Shown here in pieces: positions 59,509-64,000 of a stretch of 64,000 nt of DNA. Position numbers and translations under genes: made by a program. The notes beneath the pieces are model-generated. The model saw nothing but the letters and a program-made list of their open reading frames with translations. It was not told the origin of the DNA and made no database searches. The stretch is from Anaerolineae bacterium. GTDB taxonomy: Bacteria; Chloroflexota; Anaerolineae; Promineifilales; Promineifilaceae. The stretch is taken from the NCBI GenBank assembly GCA_023954475.1, contig JAMLHW010000003.1:434001-498000 (forward strand). Reading direction: 5' to 3'. Each line of letters opens with the position of its first letter. Position 1 is the stretch's first letter.

Positions 59509-61569
59509 GTGACTGACCTGCATCCTGCTTTTGACTGGCAAGAAATCGCGCGTTTGGCTTTGACATCCCGCGCCATGGACGACCTTGAAGAAAACGAATT
59601 GACCCCGCAAGGCTTGATCGTCTACCAATTTTCCGCACGCGGTCACGAACTCGGCCAACTCCTGCTCAGTCAACTGCTCGGAAAAGCGCTGGATGGTGCA
59701 GGAGCTTACTACCGTTCACGCCCCTTTATGCTCGGCTGCGGATTGACGGTGGAAGAAGCGTTTGCATCGGGAATGACGCGGGCAGGCGGATTGAGCGGTG
59801 GACGCGATGTCGGTGTCGTTTTCAACATGCCTCATCGCGGCAAGGCGACCATTTTACCGGCTGCTGGCGATGTCGGTGCGCAGTACACGCCCGCCGTCGG
59901 CTGGGCGCAGGCGCTGCGCTATCGCGTTGACGAGTTGGGCGAAAGCGAACACGACGGCAGCATCACGATGGTGTTCGGCGGCGACGGCTCGGTGGCGACC
60001 AACGGATTCTGGTCAGCGCTGACCATTGCGACGACACTGCAATTGCCGGTGTTGTTTGTCATTGAAGACAACGGGTATGCCATTTCGGTGAAGGGCGGTT
60101 TGCAGACACCGGGGCGCAACATTGCGGCCAATCTGGCAGCGTTCAACGGTTTACAGATATGGGACGGTAGTGGCGTGATACCGGCGGAATCGGCCGAATT
60201 GGTGGCCAATGCGGTGCAGCACGTGCGCGACGGCAACGGGCCGGGACTGCTGCGGTTGACTGTGCCGCGTCTGGCCGGCCATTCGAGCGCGGATAATCAG
60301 GCGTATAAATCGGAGACAGAACAATCGGCCGAATGGGAACACGATCCCCTGCCGGCCCTGCGCGATTATCTCGTGCCGACATTGCTCAGTGCGGATGAAT
60401 GGGATGCGCTTGTGGTGGAGACGGCGGAAAGTGTACGAAAATCGGCCGAAACAGCAGCCGGTATGCCGGAACCGGCACTCGAAACAGTTGCCGATTTTAC
60501 CTTTGCCGATCCGCTGCGCCCGGCGATGCATGGCGGTGTTCGTGCTGCCGGAATCGCGCTGCCGCCCGGTACGACAATGCCCATCGTGACCGATCCGCGC
60601 CGCATCAACATGGTGCAGGCGGTCAACCGCGTCCTCGAAGTCGAACTGGCGCTCAATCCGCGCGTCGTCGTTTTTGGCGAAGACGTCGGGAACAAGGGTG
60701 GTGTTCATACGGCGACAGTCGGTTTACAGAAGAAGTTTGGCGAGCGGCGTGTGTTTGACACCAGTTTGTCGGAGGAAGGAATAATTGGCCGAGCGACGGG
60801 CATGGCGTTGGCCGGTTTGTTACCCGTGCCTGAAATTCAGTTTCGCAAATACGCCGACCCGGCAACGGAACAGTTGCACAATTTGGGAACATTGCGCTGG
60901 CGGTCAAACAATCAGTTTTGTGCGCCAGTAGTGGTGAGGGTTCCGGGGGGATTCGGCCGAAAAATCGGCGATCCGTGGCACAGCGTCACCGACGAAGCGA
61001 TGTTTGCACACGCCGTCGGCTGGCAGGTCGCTTTTCCGTCCAATGCCGCCGATTGCGTCGGTCTGCTGCGGTCAGCGTTGCGCAGCGACAATCCGACGTT
61101 TTTCCTCGAACACCGCGCTCAACTCGACGCGGCGTGGGCACGCCGCCCCTATCCCGGCGATGACTATGTCGTGCCGTTCGGCCGGGGCAACCTGATTACA
61201 GAGGGGAATGCGCTGACGGTCGTCACATGGGGTGCGATGGTCGAGCGTTGCGATGTCGCTGCGCGTGACCTGGACGGTGTGGAGATCATCGATCTGCGCA
61301 CCATCATGCCGTGGGACAAAGAAATGGTACTCAACTCGGTGCGCAAAACGTCGAAATGCCTGGTTGTACATGAAGACATCGGCGTGGCTGGTTTTGGTGC
61401 GGAGGTGGTGGCGACTATTGTCGCGGAGGCGTTCATGGACCTCGATGCGCCGGTGGAGCGGCTGGCAGCGCCGGCCGTGCCGATTCCGTTCAACATCAAT
61501 CTCATGCACGCTGTCGTGCCGTCGATTGAGGTGATTCGTGCCAAAATGGCAGAATTGCTGGCATTTTGA
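59509..61569 (+). CDS. 2-oxoacid dehydrogenase E1, alpha and beta subunits fused
   Basis: 686 residues. The N-terminal half (to about 330) is E1-alpha with the thiamine-diphosphate motif GGDGSVATNGFWSALTIATT...VIEDNGYAIS. The C-terminal half (about 355-686) is E1-beta: VFGEDVGNKGGVHTATVGLQ, DTSLSEEGIIGRATGMA, EIQFRKYADPA. It decarboxylates a branched-chain 2-oxoacid or pyruvate and passes the acyl group to a lipoyl E2 not encoded here. An HRGK segment with Ser/Thr-poor context lies in the phosphorylation-loop region. GTG 59509 is preferred (GGAG 6 nt upstream) to ATG 59497. It holds four TCGGCCGA copies. Confidence 0.9.
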   Translation: MTDLHPAFDWQEIARLALTSRAMDDLEENELTPQGLIVYQFSARGHELGQLLLSQLLGKALDGAGAYYRSRPFMLGCGLTVEEAFASGMTRAGGLSGGRDVGVVFNMPHRGKATILPAAGDVGAQYTPAVGWAQALRYRVDELGESEHDGSITMVFGGDGSVATNGFWSALTIATTLQLPVLFVIEDNGYAISVKGGLQTPGRNIAANLAAFNGLQIWDGSGVIPAESAELVANAVQHVRDGNGPGLLRLTVPRLAGHSSADNQAYKSETEQSAEWEHDPLPALRDYLVPTLLSADEWDALVVETAESVRKSAETAAGMPEPALETVADFTFADPLRPAMHGGVRAAGIALPPGTTMPIVTDPRRINMVQAVNRVLEVELALNPRVVVFGEDVGNKGGVHTATVGLQKKFGERRVFDTSLSEEGIIGRATGMALAGLLPVPEIQFRKYADPATEQLHNLGTLRWRSNNQFCAPVVVRVPGGFGRKIGDPWHSVTDEAMFAHAVGWQVAFPSNAADCVGLLRSALRSDNPTFFLEHRAQLDAAWARRPYPGDDYVVPFGRGNLITEGNALTVVTWGAMVERCDVAARDLDGVEIIDLRTIMPWDKEMVLNSVRKTSKCLVVHEDIGVAGFGAEVVATIVAEAFMDLDAPVERLAAPAVPIPFNINLMHAVVPSIEVIRAKMAELLAF

Positions 61570-61610
61570 CGCGCTGTACAGGTCACCTTAGGCGAATTGA
61601 CGGGCGTTTG

Positions 61611-61699
61611 TTTCGGCCGAAAATCAATACACTGCCTTAGGACACGATGCATCGTGTCCCTACCGGTTATGGGGTGGTTTCGGCCGAAAATCAATACAG
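61611..61699. repeat. Tandem TTTCGGCCGAAAATCAATACA repeats flanking a 20-bp palindrome
   Basis: Two copies of TTTCGGCCGAAAATCAATAC start at 61611 and 61678. Between them is a perfect 20-bp palindrome, GGACACGATG/CATCGTGTCC (61640-61659). Related copies TTTCGGCCGAAAATCA lie at about 664 and 62946. The region is the intergenic end of the E1 gene, and the palindrome could work as a weak transcription stop or as part of a small mobile repeat. Confidence 0.7.
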
Positions 61700-61836
61700 C
61701 GCTCTGTAACGCCTGCCGACCCTTCCCGCAGAAATAATTTCACGGTTCGTCCCTATTTGTAAGAAATCACACCCGCCCGGCTACTAATTAAAGCGAACCG
61801 ACAAGAAAGCAGTTGAGGAGCACGGTAGCAATCGAC

Positions 61837-62358
61837 ATGGCGGACAGGATGAGCGCAGATGAACAAAAGCGCATTTTCGACGGGTGGATAGACCAGCACA
61901 AAGGCATCATCTTCAAGATTGTGCGTGCGTATGCGTTTACACCTGACGACCAGGACGACCTGTTTCAGGAAATTGCGCTGCAAGTCTGGCAATCAATTCC
62001 GGACTTTCGTGGAGACGCCCAGGCTTCCACATGGATTTACCGGGTGGCGTTGTTCACTGCGACCAACCGGGTGCGCCGAGAAAAGCGCCGCCCGCCTACG
62101 CAATGGCTCGGCACCGTCGAGCACATGTTGACCGCGCGGGATGTGCGGCAAGATGACCAGGTGGCCTGGCTCTACGAACAGATTGCGCTGCTGTCGCCGA
62201 TCGATCGCTCCGTGTGCCTACTCCTTCTTGACGGATTCAGCTACAAGGAAATCGCCGCTCTACTGGGGATTTCGGAGAGCAATGTCGGTGTCAAGATTCA
62301 CCGTGTCAAGCAGCATCTGCTGCATCGTTCACGGGAGGTCAGTAATCATGGAGTTTGA
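61837..62358 (+). CDS. ECF-type RNA polymerase sigma factor
   Basis: About 173 residues. Region 2: DQDDLFQEIALQVWQSIPDFRG followed by STWIYRVALFTATNRVRRE. Region 4: LSPIDRSVCLLLLDGFSYKEIAALLGISESNVGVKIHRVKQ (in parts), a complete helix-turn-helix. It directs core polymerase to a small regulon. Start uncertain: ATG 61837 or 61849, or TTG 61813 with GAGGAG right behind it. The end overlaps the membrane protein gene by 11 bp, the usual arrangement for a sigma/anti-sigma pair. Confidence 0.9.
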   Translation: MADRMSADEQKRIFDGWIDQHKGIIFKIVRAYAFTPDDQDDLFQEIALQVWQSIPDFRGDAQASTWIYRVALFTATNRVRREKRRPPTQWLGTVEHMLTARDVRQDDQVAWLYEQIALLSPIDRSVCLLLLDGFSYKEIAALLGISESNVGVKIHRVKQHLLHRSREVSNHGV

Positions 62359-62929
62359 AGAAATGCAAGCTATTTGGGATAGTCAAAACGAAGAGAAATT
62401 GTACGCTATAAACGAAGCGGCCCTCCACGAGCAAATTCGCCGCAAGGGGCGCTCGGTAGAGCGCAAGGTCGATATACTGGAAGGGATCATGATGGGCGTT
62501 AACCTGTTGGTCGCCATTGTCCTGACGGTAGATGCCGTCATTGACGGTGAGCCGCTGCGCTTCTATCTGATCCCGGCCGCCTATTTCGCTTATTTTATTG
62601 TCGGGCTGGTGTGGCGAATGCGTCGCAGCCGGGCGCAGGTGCAGTTTGAGCCGACCATGGTCGGTGATCTGGACAAGGCGATTTGGCAGATCGACTACCT
62701 GATTCGGCAAACCCGTGCGATGTTGATCTGGTATCTCATTCCATTGCTGGTGTTTATTATTTTGGTGCTGGGGTGGGGTAACGGTTCGTTATGGGCAGCG
62801 CTGCTGGCGCTCGTTGTCATTCCGCTGGCATACTTCGGCGGCCGGTGGGAGGTCAATAAGTTTTACCTACCCAAAAAGCGCAGTCTGGAATCGCTGCGGG
62901 CGACGCTGCTGGAAGCGGAAACGATGTAA
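62348..62929 (+). CDS. Membrane protein, probable regulator of the upstream ECF sigma factor
   Basis: 193 residues. A soluble N-terminal segment of about 45 residues (MEFEEMQAIWDSQNEEKLYAI... with two short helices), followed by four predicted membrane helices in two pairs (about 52-68, 75-92, 130-148, 152-170) and a basic tail. No zinc-binding HxxxCxxC anti-sigma motif is present. Position, overlap with the sigma gene and the cytosolic N-terminus suggest an anti-sigma-like role, by context. ATG 62348 has GGGAGG upstream. Confidence 0.8.
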   Translation: MEFEEMQAIWDSQNEEKLYAINEAALHEQIRRKGRSVERKVDILEGIMMGVNLLVAIVLTVDAVIDGEPLRFYLIPAAYFAYFIVGLVWRMRRSRAQVQFEPTMVGDLDKAIWQIDYLIRQTRAMLIWYLIPLLVFIILVLGWGNGSLWAALLALVVIPLAYFGGRWEVNKFYLPKKRSLESLRATLLEAETM

Positions 62930-63302
62930 GGTAAGGTGGGGTACTTTCGGCCGAAAATCAGCATCATAATGGGGTTTGATGTATCGAACCCCATACGCAT
63001 CATTTAATCGCGACGTTGTGCTGATTTTGCTGCGCAATGTAAGCGATCACGTTGGACGCAGCGACAACCAGTTCTCGAACCAGGTGTGGTAACGGCATCG
63101 ATTGATGTATCATGCCCCACCGCGCCATTACTCTGTCACTCAAGAGTATACTCTCAGCGATTTCTCCATCGCCGTGACCCATGTCACATGGCAACGCCAC
63201 ACCCTTTTGACAGTTGTTTGACACCGCTATGCTAACCTAAAGACAACTTCCACTAACGGTGGATTACGCGTTTGCATTCGTCATCATGTCGGAGGGAGTG
63301 AG
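62930..63302. other. 373-bp intergenic region before the protease gene
   Basis: It contains one TTTCGGCCGAAAATCA copy at 62946. Two TTGACA boxes lie at 63207 and 63218; TATGCT (63228-63233) is 15 nt after the first, a sub-optimal promoter. A strong GGAGGGAG ribosome site is at 63291. A 74-codon minus-strand frame (63224-63000, GTG start) is possible but unsupported. Confidence 0.4.
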
Positions 63303-64000
63303 ATGCGGCGGTTAGTTGTCCTGTTCCTGGTGATAAGCGGAGCATATCTGCTTGTTGCCCATGTACCGGCTATGGCTGCGAGCGACCAGGTGCGACTCGC
63401 CAATCAAGTTTCTACCACGCCGGAATCGGCCGAGCGCAATGCGATTCTGGCGAGTTCGGTGCAGATCGCCATGGTGGGCACTGAGCATATCACGACCATA
63501 GACGGCCATACGCGGTGCACACAGCACGTAATCAAGGTTGCGCATGGGATCGCCACGCTCGTCGCGGTCAATGAGTCCAACCTGCTCGTGTCGCATGATC
63601 ATTGGGAGTTGCTGGATAGCGGCGTTCTGGTGCGCGTTGACTTACGCACTGCGAACGGTGATTTGCTGGTTAGCATGGATGGGGAACGCTTCATGCAATT
63701 GATCCGCTATCGTGACGGCGCCACTTTGGTGCTGATGGCACCTGAACCGCTAGATGTACCGGGATTGGCGTTTGCAGCGCCGGGAGCGTACCATGTAGAA
63801 AGTGGCACGGTGGTCAATATTGTGCACCAGGATGGACGCAGCCCAAATGTACTGGCGGTGTCGCCTGCCGTCGTCGACAGGAATGCGTTCAAACAGGGCA
63901 AACAGGTGATGACCCTGCACACGACAGATGGACAGCCGATCGTGCCCGGTGACTCAGGTGGTGGGGTGTGGGTGGCGGATCGATTAGTGGGGAATGTGTG
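63303..64000 (+). CDS. Secreted trypsin-like serine protease (truncated by window edge)
   Basis: Open from ATG 63303 to the edge, 232 codons. It has a signal peptide (hydrophobic 4-24, cleavage near AMAAS). The fold matches chymotrypsin/S1-type proteases: a first strand region QHVIKVAHGIATLVAVN, LLVSHDHWELL where the catalytic His is expected, and PIVPGDSGGGVWVADRLVGNV near the end of the visible part with the nucleophile Ser in GDSGG. A catalytic Asp cannot be assigned by eye. It would act outside the membrane. The last part of the domain lies beyond the window. GGAGGGAG ribosome site. Confidence 0.8.
   Translation, partial: MRRLVVLFLVISGAYLLVAHVPAMAASDQVRLANQVSTTPESAERNAILASSVQIAMVGTEHITTIDGHTRCTQHVIKVAHGIATLVAVNESNLLVSHDHWELLDSGVLVRVDLRTANGDLLVSMDGERFMQLIRYRDGATLVLMAPEPLDVPGLAFAAPGAYHVESGTVVNIVHQDGRSPNVLAVSPAVVDRNAFKQGKQVMTLHTTDGQPIVPGDSGGGVWVADRLVGNV

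Larger units (their letters stand above)
324..63435. repeat. Highly iterated palindrome TCGGCCGA dispersed through the window
   Basis: By eye I count about 83 copies of the octamer TCGGCCGA, most of them extended to TTCGGCCGA or TTCGGCCGAA. They lie in both coding and noncoding DNA from 324 to about 63430. Chance would give about one in 64 kb. In genes it is read in several frames (Ser-Ala-Glu, Phe-Gly-Arg, Arg-Pro). A few genes lack it, notably 33011-35050. The behaviour resembles the HIP1 octamer of cyanobacteria. Confidence 0.85.

Noticed and set aside
61678-61699. Treating the TTCGGCCGAA copies as a CRISPR or IS terminal repeat
   Set aside because: Copies are dispersed singly, have no regular spacing or spacers, and occur inside conserved genes.
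63000-63224. A possible 74-aa minus-strand protein
   Set aside because: GTG start without a ribosome site, no family likeness, and it covers the probable promoter region of the protease gene.

Overview
The window reads as a chromosomal segment of a free-living, respiring, Gram-positive-like or monoderm bacterium, most probably a Chloroflexota member (Anaerolineae/Caldilineae type). This placement is inference. It rests on a complex I membrane module directly followed by F0 genes, extracytoplasmic proteins with Thr/Pro-rich linkers, DNA of mixed and moderate GC, and a highly iterated palindrome (TCGGCCGA, often TTCGGCCGAA) that I count about 80 times by eye. There are no rRNA, tRNA, IS element, phage or CRISPR features that I can see.

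Layout. 1-640: the start of an ECF sigma factor running off the left edge (minus) and a glutaredoxin. 757-13305: a respiratory operon, nuoA-H-J-K-L-M-M-N, without the peripheral-arm genes and with two NuoM subunits (a '2M' type complex I). An F0 block follows with its own promoters: atpZ/I, atpB, atpE, and a b subunit carrying a delta-like C-terminus. The F1 genes are absent. 13332-21271: a metallo-beta-lactamase hydrolase, a LysM anchor protein, a 1475-residue lamin-tail/nuclease surface protein and a MOP-type membrane protein. 21279-24866: pantothenate genes panE-panB-panC, with a vapBC cassette lodged at the 3' end of panC between 56-bp direct repeats. 24954-31412: zinc-ribbon protein, PPK2, cold-shock protein, CapA and VanY lipoproteins, zinc metalloprotease and MoxR ATPase.

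31719-44987 is the most striking stretch. It holds an acyl-CoA dehydrogenase with the catalytic Glu in the isovaleryl-CoA-dehydrogenase position, an adenylating enzyme with a proline-type specificity code, a free-standing carrier protein, three flavin-dependent halogenases and an LpxL-like acyltransferase, together with a secreted protein and a two-component system. Taken together these look like a route to a halogenated pyrrole-2-carboxyl group on a carrier protein, possibly handed to a surface lipid or glycan. A FemAB-like transferase and an XrtA-type polysaccharide deacetylase lie convergent to it. 47048-51094 holds a WD40 protein and a large SdrD-type surface protein.

51626-53600 is the second striking locus: promoter, cobalamin riboswitch, terminator, then a lipoprotein with an alpha/alpha-toroid fold and a DUF4430 protein. 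These are the two halves of an intrinsic factor/transcobalamin-like architecture as separate genes. A cobalamin-dependent enzyme, QueG, is encoded 5 kb away. 53609-58172 encodes a partner-switching system (STAS, RsbW-STAS fusion, multi-GAF SpoIIE phosphatase). The right end has queG, a fused 2-oxoacid dehydrogenase E1, an ECF sigma factor with a membrane partner, and the start of a secreted trypsin-like protease.
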